A DNA stretch of 64,000 nt. It comes from Nocardioides ferulae (lineage in GTDB: Bacteria; Actinomycetota; Actinomycetes; Propionibacteriales; Nocardioidaceae). This document shows, in pieces, positions 1-7,262 of the stretch. The first letter of the stretch is position 1; each line of letters starts with the position of its first letter. The stretch lies in NCBI RefSeq assembly GCF_003660455.1, contig NZ_QZVR01000007.1, forward strand, positions 215,360-279,359, in the 5' to 3' direction. Position numbers and translations under genes: made by a program. A model generated the notes under the pieces. It was not told where the DNA came from, made no database searches, and saw only the letters and a program-made list of their open reading frames with translations.

Positions 1-545
1 TCGTAGAGCGTCTTGAACGCCCAGATCACCGACTCCATGTAGTCGGGGTTGAGCGTGCGGTAGTCGTTGTCGAAGTCGACCCAGCGGGCCTGCCGGGTGA
101 CGTAGTCGCGCCACTCGCCGGTGTACTTCAGCACCGAGGCGCGGCAGGCGGCGTTGAACTTCTCGATGCCGAGCTCGTGGATCTCGTCGGTGGTCTTGAT
201 CCCGTTGAGGCGCATCGCCTCCAGCTCGGCGGGCAGCCCGTGGGTGTCCCAGCCGAAGCGGCGCTCGACCCGGCGTCCGCGCATGGTCTGGTAGCGCGGG
301 ACGATGTCCTTGACGTAGCCGGTGAGCAGGTGGCCGTAGTGCGGCAGCCCGTTCGCGAACGGCGGGCCGTCGTAGAAGACGAACTCGTTCTCGCCGTGCT
401 CGCCGCGGTCGCGCTGCTCGACGCTGGCGCGGAAGGTGTCGTCGGCCTCCCAGTAGGCCAGCACCTGCTCCTCGATCTCGGGGAACCGCGGGGAGGAGGG
501 GACGCTGCTGCCTGCGGCGTTGCTCGAGGCCTTCGGGTAGGTCAT
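1..545 (-). CDS. ileS: Isoleucyl-tRNA synthetase, N-terminal part (cut by window edge)
   Basis: Charges tRNA-Ile with isoleucine in the cytoplasm. About 181 codons are present; the rest lies beyond position 1. The class I signature appears as HYGH at residues 69-72, inside the block [20 protein letters not shown], followed by [15 protein letters not shown] and the WDTHGLPAE block typical of isoleucyl enzymes. The ATG at 543-545 has AGGAG about 9 nt upstream. The gene is preceded by a T-box leader, which fits an amino-acid-controlled synthetase. Identification is firm; the truncation is only the window border. Confidence 0.97.
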   Translation of the reverse strand, partial: MTYPKASSNAAGSSVPSSPRFPEIEEQVLAYWEADDTFRASVEQRDRGEHGENEFVFYDGPPFANGLPHYGHLLTGYVKDIVPRYQTMRGRRVERRFGWDTHGLPAELEAMRLNGIKTTDEIHELGIEKFNAACRASVLKYTGEWRDYVTRQARWVDFDNDYRTLNPDYMESVIWAFKTLY

Positions 546-549
546 GGCA

Positions 550-745
550 CGGCTCCTGCGGTGGTCGTCTGCGGTGCTTGGCTTGGCGCAACGGTGGTTG
601 AGCCTGTCGAAACCCCGCAGGGACGATCGGTGAGGACCGCGGTACCACCCTGCTTGCCTGCCCCGCCGATGGTGCTGGTCGGACGCCGGCCACTCGTTCA
701 CGGCTGTGACGGGCCTACCCGTCCGGTTCTACTGGGGTCTCGCTG
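550..745 (-). promoter_or_regulatory. T-box leader of ileS
   Basis: Read on the minus strand, positions 651-633 give AGGGTGGTACCGCGGTCCT, matching the invariant T-box that binds the tRNA acceptor end. Upstream, 700-680 reads GTGAACGAGTGGCCGGC, resembling the stem II region of actinobacterial ileS leaders, and 736-704 holds short GC hairpins that could be a reduced stem I. Actinobacterial ileS T-boxes usually act on translation by sequestering the ribosome site. No U-rich terminator is visible, which fits that. I could not place the isoleucine specifier codon with confidence; one ATC lies at 670-668. Outer limits are approximate. Confidence 0.85.
593..614. repeat. Interspersed repeat copy (variant) inside the ileS leader
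   Basis: Reads GGTGGTTGAGCCTGTCGAAA then CC. It is a variant of the 22-bp family GGTGGTCGAGCTTGCCGAGA-CC seen elsewhere in the window. It lies between the T-box core and the ileS start codon. Confidence 0.8.
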
Positions 746-760
746 GTCGAGCTCTTCCTC

Positions 761-782
761 GGTGGTCGAGCTTGCCGAGACC
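761..782. repeat. Interspersed 22-bp repeat copy
   Basis: Exact copy of GGTGGTCGAGCTTGCCGAGA plus CC. A partial unit (GCTGGTCGAGCT) sits at 742-753 just beside it. It is intergenic, between the ileS leader and the convergent end of the secreted-protein gene. Apart from the leader and these repeats I see nothing else in the roughly 290-bp gap 546-831. Confidence 0.85.
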
Positions 783-831
783 TATTCTTCCGGAGGCTCG
801 CCGCTGATGACGGCTCAGACGCCTGTGCGGG

Positions 832-1746
832 TCATGGTACGGCGGGCCGCCGCGGCGGTGCGAATCGCTCGGCGTGCCCGAACCCGGGCCCGGTGCCCGC
901 GGACCGGCCCCGGCACGGCCGCATCCGGTAGTTGTTGCTGAAGTCGCGCGACTGGCCGTCGGTCGTGAACGCGGTGCCGCGCAGTCGCAGCATCGTCGCC
1001 CGGCAGCTGCGCGGCCGCACCCACAACGTCACGGTCCGCTCGGCGAAGGGTGGGATCGGGCCGCTGGCGGTCGGGGTGCTCTGCAGGAAGATGCGGCGGG
1101 CCGCGACCCGGGCGACCGCCACATCCAGGCCGGCCGAGACGAGCCGCACCCGCACCGGCGACCACCGACGCACACGCACCTTGGAGGTGTCGACCGAGCG
1201 CACGACCACGATCGGGAGGGGGTCGCCGATGACGGCGCCGGTCTGCGGACGACCGTCGAGCCGGTCGTAGACGGTGCCGGGGTCTCCTGCGGCGGTGAGC
1301 GACACGCTCCCGCACTTCCAGTCCAGCTGGCTCACACTCACCGACTGCCGGCTGGTCAGCACCGCTTCCTCGCGCTGGCCGAACGGGCCGGGGTCGAGGG
1401 TCGGGACGACGATCTGCCAGCGGGTGCGGCAGGCGCCGGTGTCGTCGCGGACCCCGAGGGCCAGGTGCAGGTCGGCGTCGCTGGTCTCGTCCGGAGTCGC
1501 GCCCAGGGTGACGGTCAGGGCGACGTTGTTCTGCCACCCCGCGACGTTGTGCCACAGCTCGACCGACTCGAGCGTCCGGGCGGCCACGTCGCTGGCCGGC
1601 AGCCCCACGGGGCGCTCCACGAAGTCCCACTCGAGATAGACGTCGGCGGCCGCAGGTGACGGGACCGCGAACGACCCGAGCAGGAGCGCCGCCGCAGACG
1701 CGAGGATCCCCAGGCGGGTCGGCGTACGGAATGGTCGCTGTGGCAT
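832..1746 (-). CDS. Secreted protein of unknown function
   Basis: About 304 residues. The N-terminus MPQRPFRTPTRLGILASAAA continues into a hydrophobic stretch ending PSPAAA, a typical Sec signal peptide (cleavage near residue 34). The mature part is rich in beta-prone segments and has a few cysteines (for example CRTRW and WKCGS), suggesting a disulphide-stabilised extracellular domain. The extreme C-terminus is Arg/Pro rich and low in complexity. A GTG nine codons upstream (1773) is an alternative start; the ATG at 1746 is preferred because it places the signal peptide normally. I do not recognise the family. Confidence 0.6.
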   Translation of the reverse strand: MPQRPFRTPTRLGILASAAALLLGSFAVPSPAAADVYLEWDFVERPVGLPASDVAARTLESVELWHNVAGWQNNVALTVTLGATPDETSDADLHLALGVRDDTGACRTRWQIVVPTLDPGPFGQREEAVLTSRQSVSVSQLDWKCGSVSLTAAGDPGTVYDRLDGRPQTGAVIGDPLPIVVVRSVDTSKVRVRRWSPVRVRLVSAGLDVAVARVAARRIFLQSTPTASGPIPPFAERTVTLWVRPRSCRATMLRLRGTAFTTDGQSRDFSNNYRMRPCRGRSAGTGPGFGHAERFAPPRRPAVP

Positions 1747-1884
1747 GGCTGCCCCCAGGGGACGGGGCCTCACCCGAGAGGCCGGTCATCCACGCTAACC
1801 CCGGACAGCCGGGAGCGTTCGCGAACGCCTCGCAGAGAAGGCGTAGCATCGACTTCGTCATCGAGTGATGCCCGAGGAGATGCC

Positions 1885-2082
1885 ATGCGCACGACGGTGG
1901 TGCTGGACGACGACCTGCTCGCCGAGGCGCAGCGGCTGAGCGGCACCACGGAGCGCTCCGCGCTGCTGCGTGAGGCGCTGCGGGCGCTGATCGAGCGCGA
2001 GAGCGCACGACGACTGGCCCGCCTCGGCGGCTCGCAGCCGACGTTGGAGGTGCCGCCCCGGCGCCGGAGCGCCTCAGCGTGA
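1885..2082 (+). CDS. vapB: VapB-type antitoxin
   Basis: A 65-residue protein beginning MRTTVVLDDDLLAEAQRLSG, a ribbon-helix-helix DNA-binding fold (strand in residues 1-8, two helices to about 40), with a basic tail that normally wraps and blocks the toxin. The start has GAGGAG about 6 nt upstream. The last 4 nt overlap the next gene (GTGA), the usual translational coupling in VapBC pairs. It probably represses its own promoter together with VapC. The partner PIN protein makes the assignment secure. Confidence 0.9.
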   Translation: MRTTVVLDDDLLAEAQRLSGTTERSALLREALRALIERESARRLARLGGSQPTLEVPPRRRSASA

Positions 2083-2444
2083 TCCTGGTCGATACGTCCG
2101 TGTGGGTCGACCACCTCCGTGCCGGAGACCTCGAACTCGCCGCGATGCTCGATGCTGGCAGGGTCCTGATGCACCCGGCCGTACGGGGCGAGCTGGCGCT
2201 GGGCACGCTCGCCGACCGGACCGAGGTGCTGCACCTGCTCGGCCAGCTGCCCGCGGCCACTGCCGCGACGGACAGCGAAGTGCTCGCGCTGGTCGAGGCT
2301 GCCGGCCTGTGGGGGCGCGGCGTCGGCTGGGTCGACGCACATCTGTTGGCGTCGGTCCGACTCACCCCCCATGCCGGCCTCTGGACGCGTGACCGGCGGC
2401 TGCGCACGGCGGCCGACGACTGCGGCGTCCCCGTTCACCAGTGA
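2079..2444 (+). CDS. vapC: PIN-domain ribonuclease toxin VapC
   Basis: 121 residues, the normal VapC size. The N-terminal MILVDTSVWVDHL carries the first PIN acidic residue (Asp5). A Glu lies in HPAVRGELALG, and the third acidic position is the Asp of VGWVDAHLLAS. A further Asp sits in TRDRRLR near the C-terminus. These would hold the Mg2+ ions of an endoribonuclease that in other species cuts tRNA or rRNA. The GTG start overlaps vapB by 4 nt. Confidence 0.92.
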   Translation: MILVDTSVWVDHLRAGDLELAAMLDAGRVLMHPAVRGELALGTLADRTEVLHLLGQLPAATAATDSEVLALVEAAGLWGRGVGWVDAHLLASVRLTPHAGLWTRDRRLRTAADDCGVPVHQ

Positions 2445-2501
2445 GCCGCGGGGCTCAGCCGGTGAGAGCGACACAGCCCCCCGCGCCTACACTCGTCCCC
2501 C

Positions 2502-3467
2502 GTGACTGACGCGTCCTCCACCCCCGCTCCCTCGTCCGCCTGGGGCTTCGGCCTCGCCACGATCGACGCGAACGGCACCGTCCTCGACGTGTGGTTCCCC
2601 GAGCCGGCGCTGGGTGAGAAGCCGGATGCCGCGCAGGCGCCCGCCGAGCTGGCGGCGCTGGCCGGCGCCGACGACGTACGCCGGGTGGTCCGCGAGGTGC
2701 GCCTGGTCGAGGTCGCGGACCTGCAGGCCGCGCCCGCGTCGACCGAGGACGTGTGGCTGCGGCTGCACCTGCTGTCCACCCGCCTGGTCGTGCCGCACTC
2801 GATCTCGATGGAGGGCGTCTTCGGCCTGCTCACCAACGTGGTGTGGACCTCGGCGGGTCCGTGCGCGGTCGAGGGCTTCGAGCTGACCCGGGCCCGGCTC
2901 AAGGCGAGCGGGGACCACGTGACCGTCTTCGGCGTCGACAAGTTCCCGCGGCTGGTCGACTACGTCGTGCCGGCCGGGGTGCGCATCGCCGACGCCGACC
3001 GGGTGCGGCTGGGCGCCCATCTGGCCGAGGGCACCACGGTCATGCACGAGGGCTTCGTGAACTACAACGCCGGCACGCTCGGCGCCTCGATGGTGGAGGG
3101 CCGGATCTCGGCCGGCGTGGTGGTCGGCGACGGCTCCGACGTGGGCGGTGGCGCCTCGATCATGGGCACGCTGTCCGGCGGCGGCAAGGAGGTCATCTCG
3201 GTGGGCCGGCGCTGCCTGCTGGGGGCGAACTCCGGGCTGGGCATCTCGCTGGGCGACGACTGCGTGGTGGAGGCCGGCTGCTACGTCACCGCCGGCACCA
3301 AGGTCACCGTGCGCGACATGGACGGCAAGCCGCAGGTGGTCAAGGCCGCGACGCTGTCGGGCCAGGACAACGTGCTGTTCCGTCGCAACTCGGTCACCGG
3401 GGCGATGGAGGCGGTGCCGTGGAAGCGTGACGGCGTCGTGCTCAACGCGGCGCTGCACGCGAACTGA
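2502..3467 (+). CDS. dapD: Tetrahydrodipicolinate N-succinyltransferase
   Basis: Succinylates tetrahydrodipicolinate in the lysine/meso-diaminopimelate pathway. 321 residues, the length of the actinobacterial form. An N-terminal alpha/beta domain precedes a left-handed beta helix (about residues 165-285) with hexapeptide-like repeats, including HEGFVNYNAGTLG and GGGASIMGTLSGGG. The GTG start lies 8 nt after a -10-like TACACT (2488-2493) with no Shine-Dalgarno, so the mRNA is probably leaderless. The next-step aminotransferase dapC is 4 kb downstream on the other strand. Confidence 0.96.
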   Translation: MTDASSTPAPSSAWGFGLATIDANGTVLDVWFPEPALGEKPDAAQAPAELAALAGADDVRRVVREVRLVEVADLQAAPASTEDVWLRLHLLSTRLVVPHSISMEGVFGLLTNVVWTSAGPCAVEGFELTRARLKASGDHVTVFGVDKFPRLVDYVVPAGVRIADADRVRLGAHLAEGTTVMHEGFVNYNAGTLGASMVEGRISAGVVVGDGSDVGGGASIMGTLSGGGKEVISVGRRCLLGANSGLGISLGDDCVVEAGCYVTAGTKVTVRDMDGKPQVVKAATLSGQDNVLFRRNSVTGAMEAVPWKRDGVVLNAALHAN

Positions 3468-3520
3468 GTGACGCTTGGCCCCGTCACCGACACTGGACGC
3501 ATGAGCGCGGGACACCGGCG

Positions 3521-4483
3521 GTGAGAGGCGGCACCGGCGCCGCCCTGCTCGCGCTCGCCGGACTCGGTGTCGCCGGAGCGGTCGGCTACGCCGTGCTCAC
3601 CGACGGCGGGCCCTCGTTCCTGCGCGGCGAGCAGTGCGTGGCGTCCGTCGACGGCCACGAGGTCGAGGTCAGCCTCGAGCAGGCCGAGAACGCGGGGCTG
3701 ATCACCGCGATCGCGGTGCGCCGCGGGCTGCCGGCACGGGCTGCCTCGATCGCGCTCGCCACGGCGTACCAGGAGTCGAAGCTCGCCAACATCGACTACG
3801 GCGACCGCGACTCGCTCGGCCTGTTCCAGCAGCGGCCGTCGCAAGGCTGGGGCAGCGCCGAGCAGGTGCTCGACCCGGTCTATGCGACGAACGCGTTCTA
3901 CGACGCGCTGGTGCAGGTCGAGGGCTACGAGTCGATGGAGGTCACCGAGGCCGCCCAGGCGGTGCAGCGCTCGGGGTTCCCCGACGCCTACGCCGACCAC
4001 GAGGCCGACGGGCGGGCGCTGGCCTCGGCGCTCACCGGCAACTCCCCGGAGGCGTTCTGGTGCGAGATCGACGCCGACGCGGACGAGGCGTCCGACCGGC
4101 TGCGTGACTCGGGGCTGACCCGCCGCGCCGACGTCGTACGCCGCGAGGTGCAGGGGGTCTTCGGCGACGTGCCGCTGGGCGGTTTCGCGCCGGGCGGGGT
4201 GCGTGAGGGCCACATGGAGGGCTCCACCCACTACGACGGACGGGCGGTCGACATCTTCGTGCGGCCGGTCAACGAGACCAACCGGGTGCGCGGCTGGGCG
4301 ATCGCGCACTACCTGGTCGCGCAGGCCGAGCGGCTCGACATCCAGACGATCATCTTCGACGACCGGATCTGGCAGGCGCGCGACTCCGCGGACGGCTGGG
4401 AGGACTACGACCCACCGTCACGGTCGGGCGACCGGGCGATCCTCGAGCACCGCGACCACGTGCACGTGGACGTCTTCGACTAG
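3521..4483 (+). CDS. Membrane-anchored peptidoglycan hydrolase-like protein
   Basis: 320 residues. Residues 4-24 form a signal anchor. Next comes a region resembling lysozyme/transglycosylase folds (ATAYQESKLANIDYG, then SLGLFQQRPSQGWG). The C-terminal domain (about 205-320) has HYDGRAVDIFV and HRDHVHVDVFD, the zinc-type His/Asp pattern of M15-like D-Ala-D-Ala carboxypeptidase folds. Action on peptidoglycan outside the membrane is inferred from these motifs. The GTG start is in frame with the anchor; a short ATG frame at 3501 ends after seven codons. The stop codon merges with an interspersed repeat. Confidence 0.75.
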   Translation: MRGGTGAALLALAGLGVAGAVGYAVLTDGGPSFLRGEQCVASVDGHEVEVSLEQAENAGLITAIAVRRGLPARAASIALATAYQESKLANIDYGDRDSLGLFQQRPSQGWGSAEQVLDPVYATNAFYDALVQVEGYESMEVTEAAQAVQRSGFPDAYADHEADGRALASALTGNSPEAFWCEIDADADEASDRLRDSGLTRRADVVRREVQGVFGDVPLGGFAPGGVREGHMEGSTHYDGRAVDIFVRPVNETNRVRGWAIAHYLVAQAERLDIQTIIFDDRIWQARDSADGWEDYDPPSRSGDRAILEHRDHVHVDVFD

Positions 4484-4526
4484 GTCTCGGCAGGCTCGAC
4501 CACCGGATCGGCAGGATCGACCACCG
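4483..4526. repeat. Tandem pair of interspersed repeat units
   Basis: 4483-4504 is the 22-bp repeat in reverse orientation (GGTCTCGGCAGGCTCGACCA-CC). 4505-4526 is a decayed second unit (GGATCGGCAGGATCGACCAC-CG). The first base is the last base of the upstream TAG stop codon. Confidence 0.8.
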
Positions 4527-4527
4527 A

Positions 4528-4698
4528 CTACGGGTGGCGCGGCGCCTTGTGGGAGGTCTCGTCGAGGAACTCCTCCATCGGGACCTCGTCGACGTCGGGG
4601 TCTGCGTAGTCGGGCACGGGCGTGGCCGTTCGGGCCAGGTAGAGCACCACGAGCGCCGCGCCCACCGCGACCAGTCCCATCAGCACCAGCCAGGTCAT
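4528..4698 (-). CDS. Small single-pass membrane protein
   Basis: 56 residues: MTWLVLMGLVAVGAALVVLY is a transmembrane helix at the very N-terminus, followed by a short acidic tail with PDYADPDVDEVPMEEF. A strong GGAGGGG ribosome site lies about 9 nt before the ATG at 4696-4698. I do not recognise the family; the strong start signal and the membrane segment support a real gene. Confidence 0.6.
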   Translation of the reverse strand: MTWLVLMGLVAVGAALVVLYLARTATPVPDYADPDVDEVPMEEFLDETSHKAPRHP

Positions 4699-4887
4699 CG
4701 TCTTGTCCCCTCCTCGGAGTCCGGGGCGAGCCCGGTTCTCGGTCCGGTTGCCCATCCGGGACCGCTTCATGCGCCGGCGCCTCGGCCCGGCAACGCGGCC
4801 TGACCTGCACAGACACACATGCCGAGGGCACGAGTCGGGTACCGCCCGGTCGGACACAACACTTGGGGGACACGGAGAGGGAACATC

Positions 4888-5160
4888 ATGTTCAACCTGA
4901 TCGGACTGCTCGTCGTCGGCATCGTCATCGGAGTGCTGGCCCGGCTGATCAAGCCCGGCAAACAGCACCTGTCGTTCCTGTGGACCATGCTCCTGGGCGT
5001 CGCCGGCGCCCTGATCGGCGGCATCGTGGCCAGCGCGATCGGCACCGGCGACATCTTCGAGCTCAACATCATCGGCTTCATCGTCGCGGTGATCGCCGCG
5101 GTCGCGCTGATCGGCGTGGCCGAGACGCTCAGCGGCGGCAAGAGCCGCTCGCACGCCTGA
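4888..5160 (+). CDS. GlsB/YeaQ/YmgE family small membrane protein
   Basis: 90 residues with three predicted membrane helices (about 3-20, 29-50 and 60-80) and the glycine-rich pattern GVAGALIGGIVASAIG typical of the transglycosylase-associated protein family. The role is poorly known; relatives are often stress induced. GGAGAGGGA lies just before the ATG. Another in-frame ATG 69 nt upstream would add a non-hydrophobic tail and lacks a ribosome site. A strong hairpin terminator follows. Confidence 0.85.
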   Translation: MFNLIGLLVVGIVIGVLARLIKPGKQHLSFLWTMLLGVAGALIGGIVASAIGTGDIFELNIIGFIVAVIAAVALIGVAETLSGGKSRSHA

Positions 5161-5180
5161 CGCAAGGCGGACAGACACCC

Positions 5181-5216
5181 CGGGCCCCGGCCGAGCAGCG
5201 TCTCGGCCGGGGCCCG
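5181..5216. terminator. Perfect 15-bp stem-loop terminator
   Basis: CGGGCCCCGGCCGAG, loop CAGCGT, CTCGGCCGGGGCCCG. There is no U-tract, as is common in actinobacteria. It lies between two convergent genes and can serve both. Confidence 0.85.
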
Positions 5217-5222
5217 CTGCGT

Positions 5223-5582
5223 TCAGTCCGATTCGCCGATCGCGGTCAGCAACTGCTCACGCCACGCGGGGAACCGGTTGGCGAGCACCCGCCAGACGAG
5301 CACCCGGTCGATGTCGTCGTAGTGGTGTGCGTACTTGTCGCGAGCACGAGCCAAGGCTCTCCAGTCCCCGGGATGGGCGGCCTTGAAGTCTGCCGAGATC
5401 CGCTCCGCGGCTGTGTCGACGTCGATGATGAGCATCCGCCCAGCCAGGAACTCCACAGGGTTCCCCTGCGCCAAGAAGGTCTGCTCCCCGCGTTCGACGA
5501 TGCGCGCGGCCTCGGACATCAGACGGGCCAGCTCGGCGACATGCCGCCGGTCGGCGTCGTCGACAAGGCTCGGGCCAGTCAC
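5223..5582 (-). CDS. hepT: HEPT-type toxin
   Basis: 119 residues, all-helical. The RX4HXY ribonuclease motif is visible as RDKYAHHY at residues 81-88. HEPT proteins are RNases neutralised by an adjacent MNT nucleotidyltransferase, which in characterised pairs AMPylates the motif tyrosine. The GTG start overlaps the upstream MNT stop (GTGA), so the two are translationally coupled. Antitoxin-first order matches known pairs. Confidence 0.88.
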   Translation of the reverse strand: MTGPSLVDDADRRHVAELARLMSEAARIVERGEQTFLAQGNPVEFLAGRMLIIDVDTAAERISADFKAAHPGDWRALARARDKYAHHYDDIDRVLVWRVLANRFPAWREQLLTAIGESD

Positions 5583-6040
5583 AGCGGCACGGCCTGGCTC
5601 TTCGCGTCCAAGAGCGCGTAGTCGACCTCAGGGTCGTCGGAGACGACGTCGACGGGCACCCCGAGAATGTCCTCGAGCTCCTCCTCCACGCGCATCACGT
5701 CGAAGAGGTCGGTGGTCTCGGGGAACCGCGCGATCAGGTCGACGTCGCTGCCGGGTGCGTCGGACCCGCTGGCCACCGACCCGAACACCCGGATGTCGGT
5801 GGCCCCGGCCGCCTCCAGCACCGCCCGCAGCCGGGCACGGATCTCTGGGTCCGCCAGCCCTGTGCTGGGGCGGGCGAGGCTCACGACCGCATCACGGGCC
5901 CGGCGCAGCGCCTCGGCACTGGTGCGCCGTCCGCTCTCCAGTGCGGCAATGTCGGGCTGCCGCATGCCGGCCCGCGCGGCCACCGCAGCCTGGGTGAGGC
6001 CGTACTGCGTGCGGTAGGTCCGCAGCCTCTTCCCGTCCAT
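5579..6040 (-). CDS. mntA: HTH-fused MNT nucleotidyltransferase antitoxin
   Basis: About 153 residues. Residues 1-60 form an Xre-type helix-turn-helix (YGLTQAAVAARAGMRQPDIA, then ALESGRR). The remainder is a minimal nucleotidyltransferase with GSVASGSDAPGSDVDL, which fits GSX10DXD. It probably AMPylates the HEPT toxin and also represses the operon. The ATG at 6040 is chosen over one four codons upstream because the upstream one would lie inside an inverted repeat that looks like the operator. Confidence 0.85.
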   Translation of the reverse strand: MDGKRLRTYRTQYGLTQAAVAARAGMRQPDIAALESGRRTSAEALRRARDAVVSLARPSTGLADPEIRARLRAVLEAAGATDIRVFGSVASGSDAPGSDVDLIARFPETTDLFDVMRVEEELEDILGVPVDVVSDDPEVDYALLDAKSQAVPL

Positions 6041-6049
6041 GAGACGGAG

Positions 6050-6066
6050 CATAGACGCGTTCTATG
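6050..6066. promoter_or_regulatory. Probable operator of the HTH-MNT/HEPT operon
   Basis: Inverted repeat CATAGA-CGCGT-TCTATG about 10 nt upstream of the chosen MNT start. It lies between divergent genes. The encoded HTH domain is the likely ligand; this is inference. Confidence 0.5.
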
Positions 6067-6110
6067 GACGCCGGCTACGTCCAGCCAGCGCGAGCGGGTA
6101 CCGGGTGCCC

Positions 6111-7262
6111 ATGTGGTCACGACTCCGGACGGCACCCGCCCCACAGCCAGCCGAGGAGGCCTCCCCCGGGCCACGACCGGAGCGTCGCGAGGAGCGGATC
6201 GGCCGTGGACTCGGCTGGGCGGCGACCTGGTCGTGGCGCTGGGTCGGCATCGCGATCGCCGCCTGGCTGCTCGGGTGGCTGGTCGGCGTGCTGTGGGTGG
6301 TGGTGCTGCCGGCGTTCCTGGCGCTGATCCTCGCCTCGGTGCTGAGCCCGGCGACCCGCTGGCTGCGCGAGCGGGCGAGGCTGCCGTGGGCCGCCGCGGC
6401 CGGCGTCGTCCTGGTGGGCTCGCTGGGCCTGCTGGTCGGCCTCGGCGCGGCGATGGCGCCGTTCGTGGGCGGCCAGTGGAGCCAGATCGTGGACGACGCG
6501 TGGCAGGGCATCGACCAGCTGCGCGACTGGGCGGCCGAGCGCGAGCTGGTCACCCAGGAGCAGGTGGACGACGCGCTGGCCGACGCCCGCAGCCGGCTCT
6601 CCAGCAGCGCCGGGTCGATCGCCAGCGGTGTACTGACCGGGGTCAACACCGTCACGAACTGGCTGGTCACGCTGGTGCTGACGCTGGTGCTGACCTTCCT
6701 CTACCTCAAGGACGGCCACCGGTTCCCGGGCTGGGTGCGGCGCACCAGCGGCCCGCGGGCCGGCGTCCACCTCGAGAAGGTGCTCAGCGAGGTGTTCGCG
6801 ACGCTCGGCGGCTTCGTCCGCACCCAGGCGATCGTCAGCTTCTTCGACGCGGTGCTGATCGGCGTCGCGCTGGTGGTGATCGGGGTGCCGCTGGCGCTGC
6901 CGCTGGCCGTGCTCACCTTCATCGGCGGGTTCGTGCCGATCCTCGGCGCGTTCGTGGCCGGCGGGCTGGCGGTCCTCGTCGCCCTGGTCTCGGTGGGCTG
7001 GGAGGGCGCGCTGATGGTGCTGGCCGCGATCGTCGTGGTCCAGCAGCTCGAGGGCAACGTGCTCCAGCCGTGGCTGCAGTCGAAGGCGATGCAGCTGCAC
7101 GCGGGGGTGGTGATCCTGGCCGTGACGCTGGGCTCCACCCTGTTCGGGGTCGCCGGGGCGTTCCTCGCGGTGCCGGTGGCGGCGATGGCCGCGGTGGTGC
7201 TGCGCTACCTCAGCTCTCAGGCCGAGCCGACCCCGCCTGCCGCAGCGCCGATCAGGCGTTGA
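6111..7262 (+). CDS. AI-2E/PerM family transporter
   Basis: About 383 residues with the PerM pattern: a hydrophobic N-terminal block (residues 45-80), a third helix near 95-125, a soluble segment (about 130-185), then four or more helices including VTNWLVTLVLTLVLTFLYLK and the family-typical LEGNVLQPWLQSKAMQLH. Members export small molecules or ions and the name derives from E. coli TqsA; the substrate here is unknown. The ATG at 6111 gives a normal N-terminus. The last 11 bp overlap convergent dapC. Confidence 0.85.
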   Translation: MWSRLRTAPAPQPAEEASPGPRPERREERIGRGLGWAATWSWRWVGIAIAAWLLGWLVGVLWVVVLPAFLALILASVLSPATRWLRERARLPWAAAAGVVLVGSLGLLVGLGAAMAPFVGGQWSQIVDDAWQGIDQLRDWAAERELVTQEQVDDALADARSRLSSSAGSIASGVLTGVNTVTNWLVTLVLTLVLTFLYLKDGHRFPGWVRRTSGPRAGVHLEKVLSEVFATLGGFVRTQAIVSFFDAVLIGVALVVIGVPLALPLAVLTFIGGFVPILGAFVAGGLAVLVALVSVGWEGALMVLAAIVVVQQLEGNVLQPWLQSKAMQLHAGVVILAVTLGSTLFGVAGAFLAVPVAAMAAVVLRYLSSQAEPTPPAAAPIRR

